From: Bartonella krasnovii
GTDB lineage: Bacteria; Pseudomonadota; Alphaproteobacteria; Rhizobiales; Rhizobiaceae
Direction: 5' to 3'
DNA: 64,000 nucleotides
Assembly (NCBI RefSeq): GCF_003606345.3
Contig: NZ_CP031844.2
Span: forward strand, 1,967,001 to 2,031,000
Shown here: piece by piece, positions 49,472-59,452 of the stretch
Layout: the number at the start of each line of letters is the position of its first letter
Numbering within the stretch: position 1 is the first letter of the stretch
The notes under the pieces: generated by a model
What the model was told of the DNA's origin: nothing
The model's input: the letters and a program-made list of their open reading frames with translations, nothing else
Database searches by the model: none
Translations under genes and position numbers: made by a program

Positions 49472-49975
49472 TTAATGGGAAGATGTATGGTTGAAGTGAC
49501 GTTTTGCTTTCATCCAAGTGCGCAGTTCCTCAATAAGAATAACAATAACACCAAGCGTGATAAAACTATCTGCAAGATTGAAAATAGCAAAATAAAAAAT
49601 ATCATCAATGTAAAAAAGTATATAATCAGTGACATGATGAAAGCGAATACGATCAATAAGGTTGCCAATTGCTCCCCCAATAATAAGGACAAGACCGAAG
49701 CGCGTTAAAAATTTATTATATTCAGTATTTTTCCATAACCATAGAAGAAAGATAATTACAATAATCGTTATGGCAATGATTCCCCAGTGAGAAAAGGAAG
49801 AAAAAAACGAAAATGCAATACCAGAATTACGCACATGATAAAGGGAAAGGAAAGGAATAAGCGGGATTTCTGTTCCTAAAGGCATATTGTGCATAACCCA
49901 GTACTTAACAGCTTGGTCAAGCCCGACTGTAAGGGCTAAGCCAAGGAGAAGAAAAGGGAGTGATTTGCGGATCAT
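49472..49975 (-). CDS. lspA: Lipoprotein signal peptidase (signal peptidase II)
   Basis: The ATG at 49975 has GAGGA at good distance and gives 167 residues; an ATG five codons upstream is less likely. The two catalytic Asp blocks are intact: GGAIGNLIDRIRFHHVTDYI and FNLADSFITLGV. Four transmembrane helices are expected. It cleaves prolipoprotein signal peptides after lipidation, as needed for lipoproteins such as the Omp19-type protein here. Its ATG overlaps the stop of the upstream methyltransferase gene. Confidence 0.95.
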   Translation of the reverse strand: MIRKSLPFLLLGLALTVGLDQAVKYWVMHNMPLGTEIPLIPFLSLYHVRNSGIAFSFFSSFSHWGIIAITIIVIIFLLWLWKNTEYNKFLTRFGLVLIIGGAIGNLIDRIRFHHVTDYILFYIDDIFYFAIFNLADSFITLGVIVILIEELRTWMKAKRHFNHTSSH

Positions 49976-50820
49976 ATTTTTTCCTCGCATGGTTCCAGTG
50001 TTAAATAAGGGCGACGGATTTCATAAAGCATGACAGCTGTTGCTACTGCCAGATTAAGCGAGTCAGCACGTCCACTTTGTGGAATACGTGCAAGTTTATC
50101 ACATCGATGTGTAAGAGTATCTGATAGTCCCTGTTTTTCATTTCCCATTAAAAGGATTATCGGACCATTTTTGAAATCAAGTGTCCGATAATCCAGAGAT
50201 CCTTTGAGATGCGTGCCAACAATCATACCTTTAAAGTGAGCCGACCAGTTTAAAAAGGCGCTTTCATCAAAACGATAAAGGGGTATAGAGAAAATAGATC
50301 CCATGGTTGCACGAACTGTCTCAGGTGAGAAAGGATCTGTTGTTTCGCCAATTAAAAGAACACCTTTGGCACCTACAGCATCAGCAGTGCGAATAATGGT
50401 CCCAAGATTTCCAGGATCACGCACACGATCAAGCGCGATGTAAACATCTTTAGTTTGCCCTTGTATTGTTTCCAGAGGTTGCCATTTTTGTTTAAAAATA
50501 CCAATAACTGTTTGTGGGTTATCACGTCGAGTAAGTGATTCCATAACCTTTAGTGAGGCTTTGATAACAAAAGCACCATTGGCTACAGCGCGTGCAGCAG
50601 TATTTTCGATAATGGTATTACCAATTTCGCTTTTAGAAAAAATAAGTGTCTGTATTGTCCAACCGAGATTGAGAGCATCAATGACCAATTTCAATCCCTC
50701 TGCCATAAAAAGACCTTCGCGATTACGGTTTTTCTTTTGGTTAAGTGCTTTAAGATCTTTTATGATAGGATTGCTAAGGGAGGTAATTTCTTTCACTTTA
50801 CCAGTTTTGGTTCTACACAT
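49972..50820 (-). CDS. TrmH/SpoU-family RNA 2'-O-methyltransferase
   Basis: I choose the ATG at 50820, giving 282 residues; a TTG five codons earlier is less likely. The N-terminal substrate-binding domain (SLSNPIIKDLKALNQKKNR, then FMAEGLKLV) is followed by the SPOUT domain with its trefoil-knot motifs: DRVRDPGNLGTIIRTADAVG, LLMGNEKQGLS, and IPQSGRADSLNLAVATAVMLYE. It methylates a ribose in rRNA or tRNA; the target cannot be told. It lies 2 nt after another methyltransferase gene and overlaps lspA. Confidence 0.9.
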   Translation of the reverse strand: MCRTKTGKVKEITSLSNPIIKDLKALNQKKNRNREGLFMAEGLKLVIDALNLGWTIQTLIFSKSEIGNTIIENTAARAVANGAFVIKASLKVMESLTRRDNPQTVIGIFKQKWQPLETIQGQTKDVYIALDRVRDPGNLGTIIRTADAVGAKGVLLIGETTDPFSPETVRATMGSIFSIPLYRFDESAFLNWSAHFKGMIVGTHLKGSLDYRTLDFKNGPIILLMGNEKQGLSDTLTHRCDKLARIPQSGRADSLNLAVATAVMLYEIRRPYLTLEPCEEKI

Positions 50821-50822
50821 AT

Positions 50823-51767
50823 TCAAGCAATCCAACGGCTAAAAAGAGAAGTAGAAAGGGCGCGTCCTGCAACTTCTTCACGCAAAATGAGTTCTCCCGA
50901 TTCGACTGTGCCACCAAGATTTACAAATGTATCGCGCATTAAAGTATGAAGTGCAAAGAAGGAAGCACGAATGGAATAAGCTGTAAGGACAACAGAGAGA
51001 GGTTTATCAGAGAGGAGTTTACGACAATTTGTTATCATGGCTGGTAAATGATCAAACAGTTGCCAAATTTCGCCATGGGTTCCACGTCCATAAGCAGGGG
51101 GATCAAGCAGGATCATATCATAGCTCTTTTTGCGACGGAGTTCTCGCTCGACAAATTTGACAGCATCATCACAAATCCAGCGAATAGAATGATCTGGTAA
51201 TCCTGCTCTTTTCTGATTAGCTTTTGCCCACGCAATGGCCTTTTTAGAAGCATCAACATGAGTAACGTTTGCACCCGCTCGTGCTCCAATCAAAGAGGCA
51301 ACACCTGTATAGCCAAAAAGATTCAATAGTTTTATAGGGCGTGCGGCTTTTATGATTTGTTCTTCCATAGAGCGCCAATGGGCATCTTGTTCAGGAAAAA
51401 CACCTACATGACGAAAGGAAGTAAAACGCCCCAGAAAAGACAATCCATTCCAAGAAAGGGGCCATGTTTCATCAAGTAGCTTTTTAGGAAAATGCCAACG
51501 ACCAATACCCTCTTCATCACGGTTTCCTGTAAAAATAGCATCAACATCAGCCCATTGTTTTTGTGATAAAGCAGGTTTCCATAGTGCTTGGCCTTCTGGA
51601 CGAATAATTCGATAATCTCCATAACGCTCTAATTTTTGTCCATTTCCAGAATCAATGAGAGCATAGTTCTCACTCACACCCGTTTCCAAAATAAGAGGCA
51701 ACTTTTCCTGCGGATATCTATTCTTGTAGGAGGATTGAAAACATTGTGCAGGCATGTTCTGTATCAT
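50823..51767 (-). CDS. Class I SAM-dependent methyltransferase, RlmI/RlmK-like
   Basis: The 314-residue protein has a class I Rossmann methyltransferase domain. LLNLFGYTGVASLIGARAGA is the SAM-binding motif I, THVDASKKAIAWAKAN motif II, and ILLDPPAYGRG the catalytic NPPY-like motif. Relatives methylate cytosine or guanine in 23S rRNA. There is no PUA domain, and the N-terminal 100 residues are a small separate domain. It leads the short unit MTase-TrmH-lspA. Confidence 0.85.
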   Translation of the reverse strand: MIQNMPAQCFQSSYKNRYPQEKLPLILETGVSENYALIDSGNGQKLERYGDYRIIRPEGQALWKPALSQKQWADVDAIFTGNRDEEGIGRWHFPKKLLDETWPLSWNGLSFLGRFTSFRHVGVFPEQDAHWRSMEEQIIKAARPIKLLNLFGYTGVASLIGARAGANVTHVDASKKAIAWAKANQKRAGLPDHSIRWICDDAVKFVERELRRKKSYDMILLDPPAYGRGTHGEIWQLFDHLPAMITNCRKLLSDKPLSVVLTAYSIRASFFALHTLMRDTFVNLGGTVESGELILREEVAGRALSTSLFSRWIA

Positions 51768-51915
51768 GGTATATGAGGTATAAAAAAATACATTATAAAG
51801 CTCTTAAATGTTTCGTAAAAGAGAAAAAGAACTAAAATCAATTAAAACACGTATAGAAAAAAACTCTGTATTGACTACAAAATATTAAAGGGAAAACGAT
51901 TTCATTAAAAGACCA

Positions 51916-52212
51916 TTACACCAGATTTGTGATAGACGTTTTCAATTTTTCAATCTCGGCTTTACTTTTTTTGAGAGCTTTTTTGCATTTGCGATAGGAA
52001 AACCAACGGATCAGACTTCCTAATAAAATACCAAAACCAAAAAAAATAAAAAGCCATATAAAGAGAGGAGCGCGATAAGTAAAACTTTCAGAGTTTTCTC
52101 GAAAAGGATCAAGGGTTAACGGAACCATTTGACGATTAGCTACGATAAAAACAATTAAAAGCGCTGTAATAATCACACCGATACTTGTTAGAAGAATACG
52201 TTTAATAATCAT
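51916..52212 (-). CDS. LapA-domain (DUF1049) membrane protein
   Basis: The ATG at 52212 has GAGAAAC upstream and gives 98 residues; the longer frame starts inside ihfB and is not believed. Two transmembrane helices (about 3-22 and 46-66) flank a short loop, RQMVPLTLDPF, typical of LapA, then a Lys-rich coiled C-terminus. E. coli LapA with LapB regulates LPS synthesis. In rhizobia it follows ihfB, as here (7 nt), and trp genes come next; in this window they are missing. Confidence 0.82.
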   Translation of the reverse strand: MIIKRILLTSIGVIITALLIVFIVANRQMVPLTLDPFRENSESFTYRAPLFIWLFIFFGFGILLGSLIRWFSYRKCKKALKKSKAEIEKLKTSITNLV

Positions 52213-52219
52213 AAGTTTC

Positions 52220-52498
52220 TCACTGATTAAGACGGTCGCGTAAATCTTTGCCAGTTTTAAAAAAAGGAATCCACTTTTCTTCAACAGTAACGGCTTCTCC
52301 AGTTCGTGGGTTACGTCCATTCCGAGCTGAACGGCTTTTTACAGAAAAAGCTCCAAATCCACGAAGTTCAACACGATCGCCATTGGCAAGAGCTGTTGAA
52401 ATTTCTTCAAAAATAGCGTTTACAATATTTTCCACATCTCGTTGAAAAAGATGCGGGTTATGGCGAGCAATAATTTGCACAAGTTCTGATTTAACCAC
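52220..52498 (-). CDS. ihfB: Integration host factor beta subunit
   Basis: I choose the GTG at 52498, preceded by AGTGAGG, so the protein is 92 residues starting [10 protein letters not shown] as in relatives; the upstream TTG gives an unlikely extension. It has the HU/IHF fold with [20 protein letters not shown] and the arm-tip NPRTGEAV. With IhfA it bends DNA in replication, recombination and transcription. Confidence 0.94.
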   Translation of the reverse strand: MVKSELVQIIARHNPHLFQRDVENIVNAIFEEISTALANGDRVELRGFGAFSVKSRSARNGRNPRTGEAVTVEEKWIPFFKTGKDLRDRLNQ

Positions 52499-52683
52499 AA
52501 TAGCCTCACTTTCACACAAAAAACTTTTTTATAATTGTGCACTTCATGCATATTACAATATATAAATGGATAAAAGCAAAATAAAACAAAGAAAAAACAA
52601 ATTTCAAGAAACAAAATTTGAAAATACCTCTTATAAAGGTTATACAGATTAAAAATGCGGAATATTTAAGAGATTAGGAGAGT

Positions 52684-53325
52684 ATGTCCGTCCACAATCA
52701 TTATGAAGTCTTTTCAACGCAATCATCAGTTGGAGATGTTTTTAAAAAGGCATCTCGTCATTCGCGTCGCATTAGCCTATTAAAAATTTTTTTACCGCTC
52801 TTAGCGTTAGTTTTATCGCTGGTTTTTTGCTGGTTTACGTTTTTCTTAGTTCCCGTTACTTCTGATCCTATGCCTTTAAATAATGAAGAGAATGGAGTGA
52901 GAAACTTGACAATGCTCAATCCAAAATTAGAAGGTTATACGCGTGCTCATGAACCTTATTGGCTTAAAGCAGAAAAAGCATTTCAAGATCAAACGCGCTC
53001 TGGAATAATTGGATTACAAAACATCACAGCAAAAGCATCTATGGGCCAGAAAAGACAATTTTTTCTTGCTGCACAAAGGGGTATTTACGATAACATTCAT
53101 GGTTTTTTACAGTTGGATAAGCCATTCACCATTACGACAAATGATGGGATGATGGCGCAATTTATGTCGGCTAATATTAATTTATCTGAGGGACAGTTAA
53201 AAACGGATCAACGCGTTAAGATTCAGCGAGCCGGTTTTCATCTTGCTGCCAATGCCTTACAAATTCGAGAAAAAGGAAAAAACATGTATTTCCATGGTGG
53301 TGTGCATTTAGTGTTTCAAAAGTAA
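52684..53325 (+). CDS. lptC: LPS export protein LptC
   Basis: A 213-residue protein with one N-terminal transmembrane helix (about residues 33-57) and a periplasmic domain made of beta strands, the LptC layout. GGAGAG lies directly upstream of the ATG. LptC connects the LptBFG transporter in the inner membrane to LptA in the periplasmic bridge. Sequence conservation in this family is weak, so the call relies on layout and on the lptC-lptA-lptB order. Confidence 0.85.
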   Translation: MSVHNHYEVFSTQSSVGDVFKKASRHSRRISLLKIFLPLLALVLSLVFCWFTFFLVPVTSDPMPLNNEENGVRNLTMLNPKLEGYTRAHEPYWLKAEKAFQDQTRSGIIGLQNITAKASMGQKRQFFLAAQRGIYDNIHGFLQLDKPFTITTNDGMMAQFMSANINLSEGQLKTDQRVKIQRAGFHLAANALQIREKGKNMYFHGGVHLVFQK

Positions 53326-53404
53326 TGATGCAATATCAACACGAATTTTTAAGGGATTTTAAAAAGAGAATTCATACGTATATACAAACAGAAGAATTGA
53401 AAGA

Positions 53405-54004
53405 ATGAGATCATACAAAAGATGGATAGGTATGACGTTGGCTTTTAGCATGGGAATGTTAGGAGGAGGAGCGTTTTTAGTATATGCTGAAGGGACCCAT
53501 TTGGGAATAAGTCTATCAAACGACAAAGAACCGGTAGAACTTCATGCAGATTCTTTAGAAATACGTGATAAAGAAGGGATAGCACTTTTTAAGGGTGATG
53601 TTTCAGTGGTGCAAGGTGAACGTCTTTTACGGACGGCAAAATTAATTGTTTATTACGATAAAGCCCATAAAGAAGCAGATAGAAACAAAGAAGATATGAA
53701 GACATCATCTTTTACTTTGTTTGATTCGTCGGGTATACAAAAAATGGAAGCCTTAGGAAAAGTTTATATAAAAATAGCGACGCAAATTGCTACGGGGGAT
53801 AAAGGCGTTTTTGATGGAAAAACAAAAATGATGAGCTTGACAGGGAATCATGTTGTATTAACGGATGGTGATAATGTGGCAACAGGATGTAAATTAACGG
53901 CAAATATGGAAAGCGGAAAGGCTTTTTTAGAAGGTTGTGAGACGACTAAGAAAAAAGGTCGCGTTTCTATTATTTTTAAACAAAATAAACAAAATGGCCA
54001 TTAA
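53405..54004 (+). CDS. lptA: LPS transport periplasmic protein LptA
   Basis: The 199-residue protein has a signal peptide (hydrophobic residues 9-28, cleavage near Ala29) and an OstA domain. LHADSLEIRDKEGIALFKGD is the classical start of the LptA repeat, followed by MEALGKVYIKIATQIATGD and the closing LTGNHVVLTDGDN. It forms the periplasmic bridge that carries LPS to the outer membrane. It lies 79 nt after lptC and 6 nt before lptB. Confidence 0.92.
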   Translation: MRSYKRWIGMTLAFSMGMLGGGAFLVYAEGTHLGISLSNDKEPVELHADSLEIRDKEGIALFKGDVSVVQGERLLRTAKLIVYYDKAHKEADRNKEDMKTSSFTLFDSSGIQKMEALGKVYIKIATQIATGDKGVFDGKTKMMSLTGNHVVLTDGDNVATGCKLTANMESGKAFLEGCETTKKKGRVSIIFKQNKQNGH

Positions 54005-54010
54005 GGTTTT

Positions 54011-54805
54011 ATGTTTGGAATCAAAAGAAAAAAACAGGCTGATCAGCATGATCTTGTAAGTGAAGCTTCAAAAAAGCGTTTAAAAGGGACTTTGATTGCT
54101 AGTCATTTGATTAAAGTTTATCGAGGAAGACCGACAGTTAATGGCGTTTCTTTTGGTATTCGTACGGGAGAAGCGGTGGGTATTTTAGGTCCTAATGGAG
54201 CTGGTAAAACAACTTGTTTTTATATGGTTACAGGGCTCATAAAGTCTGATGGAGGATCCATTAAAATTGATGGATTTGATGTTACGCATCTTCCGATGTA
54301 TCGACGGGCGCGTTTAGGTATTGGGTATCTTCCCCAAGAAGCATCTATTTTTCGTGGTCTTTCAGTGGAAAATAACATTAAAGCTGTTTTAGAAGTCGTT
54401 GAAAAAGATCATCTTAAACAACGTGAAGAGCTTGATAGCCTTTTACATGAATTTAAAATTGATCATTTACGTAAAATGTCTGCGCTTTCGTTATCTGGGG
54501 GTGAGCGTCGACGACTTGAAATTGCGCGTGCTTTAGCTTCTCGTCCTCATTTTATGTTACTTGATGAACCATTTGCGGGGATTGATCCTATCGCTATTTT
54601 TGATATTCAACAACTTATTCGTCATTTAACGAGGCGTGGCATCGGTGTTTTAATAACAGATCATAATGTACGCGAGACATTGGGGCTTGTCGACCGCGCT
54701 TATATTATTCACACCGGCAAAGTGTTAGTTCATGGTCGTCCTAATGATATTATCAATAACGTTGATGTCCGCAGAATTTATTTGGGGCATCAGTTTTCTC
54801 TATGA
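54011..54805 (+). CDS. lptB: LPS export ABC transporter ATPase LptB
   Basis: A 264-residue ABC ATPase with Walker A GPNGAGKTT (60-68), the signature LSGGERRR (161-168) and Walker B LLDEP (183-187). TDHNVRETLGLVDRAYIIH near the C-terminal side is specific to LptB. The N-terminal 25 residues are a basic extension. It powers LPS extraction from the inner membrane. In most rhizobia rpoN follows; here a 1.1-kb spacer does. Confidence 0.96.
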   Translation: MFGIKRKKQADQHDLVSEASKKRLKGTLIASHLIKVYRGRPTVNGVSFGIRTGEAVGILGPNGAGKTTCFYMVTGLIKSDGGSIKIDGFDVTHLPMYRRARLGIGYLPQEASIFRGLSVENNIKAVLEVVEKDHLKQREELDSLLHEFKIDHLRKMSALSLSGGERRRLEIARALASRPHFMLLDEPFAGIDPIAIFDIQQLIRHLTRRGIGVLITDHNVRETLGLVDRAYIIHTGKVLVHGRPNDIINNVDVRRIYLGHQFSL

Positions 54806-55923
54806 TTTTACAGCTTTCATACGGTTCTATTTAAGTTTAATAAAAACAGCATAGTCGTCACAAACACATTTCAAAGGATGTCGATAAGGTTTTGTTGTAA
54901 TTATTAGTAAAGCATATTATTAATATATATTTCCATTACAGAAACAAATGAAATTGTTACCTTATTGTAGAAACGATGATAATTTTATCAAAGTTTTGTA
55001 AATCAATAAAAGAATACGATTTTAGGATAAAGTTTTTTAATTAAAGGTGTGCAATAGAATTTTCTCTGGTAGCTGTATTCATTACGTTATTATTGAAAAT
55101 CTCCTTATTTATGCCAAAACTTTTTTTATGAATATAATCTAATAAATTTTTATTGAGTGGAGCAAAAGGCTTCATCACTATAAAGTGAATTTGTTGTTTT
55201 ATTGGTTGAGCTTACTCATGATTGTGTCATAGAAAAGATATCATTAGATGAACTTGATAATAAGTGATAAATGAGGCTGTAAATAAAAATGCATGTGTTA
55301 TTGAAAGGTGAGAGATATTCATCATATTTTTCTTTGTCAAATTAAATAACATGTTGATGATGCTGTTTTTGGTATTTTGATTGGAGCGTCCATCCGTTAT
55401 ATATTGCATATTATATATCGCGTTTATTTAATAGGGATTGTCGTGTTTTATTGGTTTGTATGGCGTATTTAAAAGAGGAGCAAAACGCCTTTAGGTTCTT
55501 GTTATAAGGCTTTGTTTAAGCTATACAGTAATTTTCAAACTAAAGGTCCATTTTGCTCAATATGCTTCTCATTCTATTAAGGGCTTATTTTAAAAGAAAG
55601 AAAAAAATCTAATGGGGAGTTATACATTAACTCTTGTGACAAGTTTAATAAATTTATAAATAATGCCCTTTTCTAGGGTTTTAAGGAAATTAATTTCATG
55701 AACAACTTCATTTCTTTTTTTCTTTTCTCATGCTGTTAATGAGGAGCTAAACACTATTTATTGTTCTGTTAAAAGTGATATGAGACATATTAAGCCTTCA
55801 CTCATTATAAATTAAAAAATAAAAGCACATGCGATGTTGTGAAAAGTGAAAGAACTTTAAGGTTGAATATCGTTTATAGGGTTTATTAGTGAGCATTTGA
55901 GCGTGTAAGAGGAAAATTAAAGG
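54806..55923. other. 1.1-kb spacer in the usual place of rpoN and hpf
   Basis: No open frame here has a coding look, a ribosome binding site or a recognisable domain. Related rhizobia carry rpoN and the ribosome hibernation factor gene hpf between lptB and ptsN. The sequence is AT-rich with scattered stops in all frames, as expected for an old deletion with decayed remains. I could not identify any fragment of either gene by eye. Confidence 0.55.
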
Positions 55924-56388
55924 ATGAATTTGAGTGAGTTAATAGCACCGGAAGCAATTATTCCGGCTCTTAAGGCTAATTCGAAAAAACAAGTTCTGCA
56001 AATTTTAGCCGAAAAAGCGTCTCAGCTAACAGGTCTTAGTGAGCATGTAATTTTTGATATTGTTTTGCAACGCGAGAAACTTGGTTCAACGGGGCTGGGT
56101 GGTGGTATTGCGATTCCTCATGGAAAATTACCTGATATTAATCGGATTATTGGTATATTTGCACGTCTTGAAAGTCCTGTTGATTTTGAAGCTCTCGATG
56201 ATGAGCCTATAGACCTTGTTTTTCTTCTTTTGGCACCTGAAAATGCGGGTGCAGATCACTTAAAAGCTTTATCACAGATTGCACGTGTTTTGCGTCATGC
56301 TGATGTTGTGCAAAAATTACGCAATACGCATAATGCCAATGCGCTTTACACTTTATTGATTCAAACTTCAGAATCAAACGCAGCTTAA
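55924..56388 (+). CDS. ptsN: PTS IIA-like nitrogen-regulatory protein PtsN
   Basis: A 154-residue EIIA-Ntr protein. The phosphorylated His66 is in GGGIAIPHGKLP, and QREKLGSTGLGGG and DLVFLLLAPE are typical. Through PTS-Ntr it regulates K+ transport and nitrogen or stress responses by protein contacts. In relatives it sits with rpoN, whose sigma-54 genes it was named for. That gene is not present here, so its targets must be other proteins. AGAGG precedes the ATG at some distance. Confidence 0.94.
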   Translation: MNLSELIAPEAIIPALKANSKKQVLQILAEKASQLTGLSEHVIFDIVLQREKLGSTGLGGGIAIPHGKLPDINRIIGIFARLESPVDFEALDDEPIDLVFLLLAPENAGADHLKALSQIARVLRHADVVQKLRNTHNANALYTLLIQTSESNAA

Positions 56389-57110
56389 AAAGGATTATAA
56401 GTGCATAAATTGTGAAGGGTACATCATAGAGTTTAGAAATAATATAATTTGTATCTTAAAGGGCTGATAGTAAAAGATTACGTTATACAATTTGCCATTG
56501 AGACAGAGTTTAAGGCTTCTCTGTTTTATAATCTAATATATTGATAATATTTGGTTATTTTTGCGAGATCTTTTTAAGATTATAACAATAAGATATCAGG
56601 ACGATATTGAATACGACGTATGAATACACTATAATAGTTGAAAGGTGGAGTATCTTATGGATATGCGTGTATTGAATGTGTAGAGTTGAGAAATGATATT
56701 CTCAAGGCTATGAGATGCTGTGAAATTTTTTGGGGGAGTATAGGGTGCCTTTTCAAGTTTTTGCATTAGATTGCTTGTGATGTAAAGAGTATGGTTTATT
56801 TCTCAGCAGAGTAGTGGTATATTTTCACTTTGTTTTAAAATCCTATTGCTTAAAGAAATCCTTTTTTATGAAAAAACGAAAGGAGTAGTGTGAAATCAGA
56901 AATATTGTTTTTTAATGTGATTATTGAATAAAAAGTTCATATTTTGGTAACGACTAAAAGGTCACAATGGAACATAAAATCTATTCTGATTACTGTGAAG
57001 ATATTTCTCTTATTGAAGGAATTAGGATGATTACACATGAGTATCGAGGAGTTTTTGTTTGAACTTTTCCAATGAAGAGAATCTTGTTAGAGACTAAAGA
57101 AGTGAGCTAA
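56389..57110. other. 0.72-kb AT-rich spacer without recognised features
   Basis: No credible ORF, RNA gene or strong hairpin was found between ptsN and the IalB-family gene. The last part presumably contains the promoter of the latter. Confidence 0.6.
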
Positions 57111-57620
57111 ATGAAGATGTTTGAAAAGACTGTTATTGCTGCATCTGTAATAGTTCTTGTTACAGGTGGGATCGCATGCGCACAAACGCCAAGCCGTTTA
57201 AACCAATTTGAAGCGTGGGGAACCTATTCTTATAAATCGTCCCAAAATACGATTTGCTATGTGTTATCTGTTCCTTTGAATGCTCTTCCAACAACGGTTA
57301 ATCATGGCGATAATTTTTTCTTAGTTACTAAGCGTTCTCAATCACCTGTTTCATTTGAACCGCAGTTTATGGCTGGTTATACGCTTAAAGAAGGGTCAAA
57401 AGTGACAGTAACCATTGGAGGTAAGGACTTTGATTTTTTCACGAAGGATTCCTCAGCTTGGTTGGCGTCATCAGAGCAGGAAAAACAGCTTGTTTCTGCT
57501 ATGCGTGCTGGAAACAATATGACAGTGAAAGCGATATCAAAACGGGGAACGCATACGACCTATACTTATTCCTTAAAAGGGGTCACTGCTGCATTAAATA
57601 CGGCTCAAAAGTGCCATTAA
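57111..57620 (+). CDS. Invasion-associated locus B (IalB) family protein
   Basis: The 169-residue protein has a signal peptide (hydrophobic residues 8-24, cleavage near Ala24) and a compact mature domain. AWGTYSYKSSQNTICYVLS, then FEPQFMAGYTLKEGSKVTVT and FFTKDSSAWLAS, match the IalB family. Two Cys (the ICY and C-terminal KCH) probably pair. The founding Bartonella IalB is a surface-linked factor for erythrocyte entry; this copy is not next to the nudix gene ialA and so is a paralogue of unknown role. GAAGTGAG lies upstream. Confidence 0.85.
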   Translation: MKMFEKTVIAASVIVLVTGGIACAQTPSRLNQFEAWGTYSYKSSQNTICYVLSVPLNALPTTVNHGDNFFLVTKRSQSPVSFEPQFMAGYTLKEGSKVTVTIGGKDFDFFTKDSSAWLASSEQEKQLVSAMRAGNNMTVKAISKRGTHTTYTYSLKGVTAALNTAQKCH

Positions 57621-57662
57621 AGTTTTTATAATTTCTACAAGAATGATGTAAATTGGAAAGCA

Positions 57663-58889
57663 ATGGCTATTTCCTATGATCTTAGACCTGTTGGTTCATG
57701 TTTAGCACAAAAAACAGATAATGTGGTGGTAAAGGAGAGCTCTAAGCTCTCTTTAATTGGATTATCGCAAGATGAAATAGTGCAAACTTTAAAGACACTT
57801 GGTATACCAGAGCGTCAAACGCGTATGCGTGCTCGTCAGCTTTGGCATTGGCTTTATGTCCGTGGCGTTTCAAATTTTGATGAAATGCTAAATATTTCAA
57901 AAGCAATGCAGGAAACACTTAAACGTCATTTTTCCATTGCACGTCCGGAAATTGTTGGAGAACAAGTATCAAAGGATGGTACACGTAAATGGCTCTTACG
58001 TTTTCCAGCCCGTGGGGCAGGAAGGCCTGTTGAAATTGAAACGGTTTATATTCCTGAAGAAGGACGTGGTACTTTATGTCTTTCATCGCAAGTTGGGTGT
58101 ACGTTAACCTGCTCTTTTTGTCATACAGGAACGCAGATGCTTGTTCGCAATCTGACGGCAGAAGAAATTTTGGCACAATTATTAGTCGCACGTGATTGTT
58201 TGGGTGATTTTCCTGATAAGGATACGCCTGATGGGGCAATTGTTCCTGTTGAAGGGCGCAAAATTACCAATATTGTTATGATGGGAATGGGAGAACCTCT
58301 TTATAACTTTGAAGCTGTAAAAAAAGCTTTATTGATTGCTTCTGATGGCGATGGACTTTCTTTATCAAAACGTCGGATTACGCTTTCAACCAGTGGGGTT
58401 GTTCCTGGAATTATTCGGACTGGGGAAGAAATAGGTGTGATGTTAGCAATTTCATTGCACGCCGTACACGATCCACTAAGAGATATGCTTGTTCCTATCA
58501 ATAAAAAATATCCGCTTGCTCTGCTCATGGATGCTTGCCGTAATTATCCTGGTCTGTCTAATGCAAAACGAATTACATTTGAATATGTTATGCTGAAAGA
58601 TATCAATGATAGTTTAGATGATGCTAAGCGATTAATACAGTTGCTAAAAGGTATTCCAGCGAAGATCAATTTAATCCCTTTTAATCCGTGGCCAGGGAGT
58701 AATTATCAATGTTCTGATTGGGAGCAAATCGAACGTTTTGCTGATATTGTTAATCAAGCAGGTTATGCTTCTCCTATTCGGATACCGCGTGGACGCGATA
58801 TTTTAGCTGCATGTGGACAGCTTAAATCGGCTTCAGAGCGCTTACGAAAATCTGAACGTTTAAAACTTGAAAATGCCATTGGTCATTAG
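57663..58889 (+). CDS. rlmN: 23S rRNA (adenine2503-C2)/tRNA A37 methyltransferase RlmN
   Basis: A 408-residue radical-SAM enzyme. The cluster motif is Cys146, Cys150 and Cys153 ([15 protein letters not shown]), followed by [13 protein letters not shown] and [15 protein letters not shown]. The conserved C-terminal Cys of the methylation cycle is in ILAACGQL. It methylates A2503 of 23S rRNA and A37 of some tRNAs. The N-terminal 30 residues extend beyond the E. coli protein. GGAAAG precedes the ATG; it lies 42 nt after the IalB-family gene. Confidence 0.96.
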   Translation: MAISYDLRPVGSCLAQKTDNVVVKESSKLSLIGLSQDEIVQTLKTLGIPERQTRMRARQLWHWLYVRGVSNFDEMLNISKAMQETLKRHFSIARPEIVGEQVSKDGTRKWLLRFPARGAGRPVEIETVYIPEEGRGTLCLSSQVGCTLTCSFCHTGTQMLVRNLTAEEILAQLLVARDCLGDFPDKDTPDGAIVPVEGRKITNIVMMGMGEPLYNFEAVKKALLIASDGDGLSLSKRRITLSTSGVVPGIIRTGEEIGVMLAISLHAVHDPLRDMLVPINKKYPLALLMDACRNYPGLSNAKRITFEYVMLKDINDSLDDAKRLIQLLKGIPAKINLIPFNPWPGSNYQCSDWEQIERFADIVNQAGYASPIRIPRGRDILAACGQLKSASERLRKSERLKLENAIGH

Positions 58890-59452
58890 TTAATATAATT
58901 TTCAGTGCTATAAAGTCTGAATTTTTTCTGTAAATCAACAACCTCATATAGAGGCATGTGTGAAACAGGGATTAAGATGGATCAATGCTAGATGAATAGT
59001 CTTTGCTTTATAGGTTCTCAATAGGGGGAAATATATTGTATAAAGTCTGTTTGCATAATCTCTGAAATGAGGAAGCAGCCTAATTTAGAGGAAAGTCTCA
59101 AGAGACTATACATTGCCACCTCACTTCACATTCTTTATTTCGGTTTTATGACTTTTAAAAACGTCGACGGTAATAAATTTTAAAGAGTGGAGATATATTT
59201 CTTGATGCTTTTGTTTATTACGTTCTTTAGCAAGACTACGCTTTACATATAAACGGCGTGTCTAAAATATAAATACTCCTCACCATAAATACCATTGTTA
59301 TCCATTGACATGTTTTTAAAAAAGCATTTCTTAATATACTCTCCATCTCACGACAACGCCTGTGAAAACTATAGCAAAAAAGCTTCTGTGAAATATATGA
59401 TACCATCCATATTTTCAGGTTTCATATAAGGTGTGTAAGTTGGTACGAGCAT
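58890..59452. other. 0.56-kb spacer without recognised genes
   Basis: It lies between convergent rlmN and the LysE-type gene. GAGGAAAGTCTC near 59090 recalls the RNase P RNA core but lacks its continuation. No terminator hairpin with a clear U-run was identified. Confidence 0.55.

Noticed and set aside
55227..55409. 60-codon minus-strand frame in the lptB-ptsN spacer
   Set aside because: No similarity to rpoN or hpf, no ribosome binding site; a chance frame.
59085..59105. GAGGAAAGTCTC resembling the RNase P RNA core
   Set aside because: The core continues differently, and the other conserved RNase P blocks are absent nearby.
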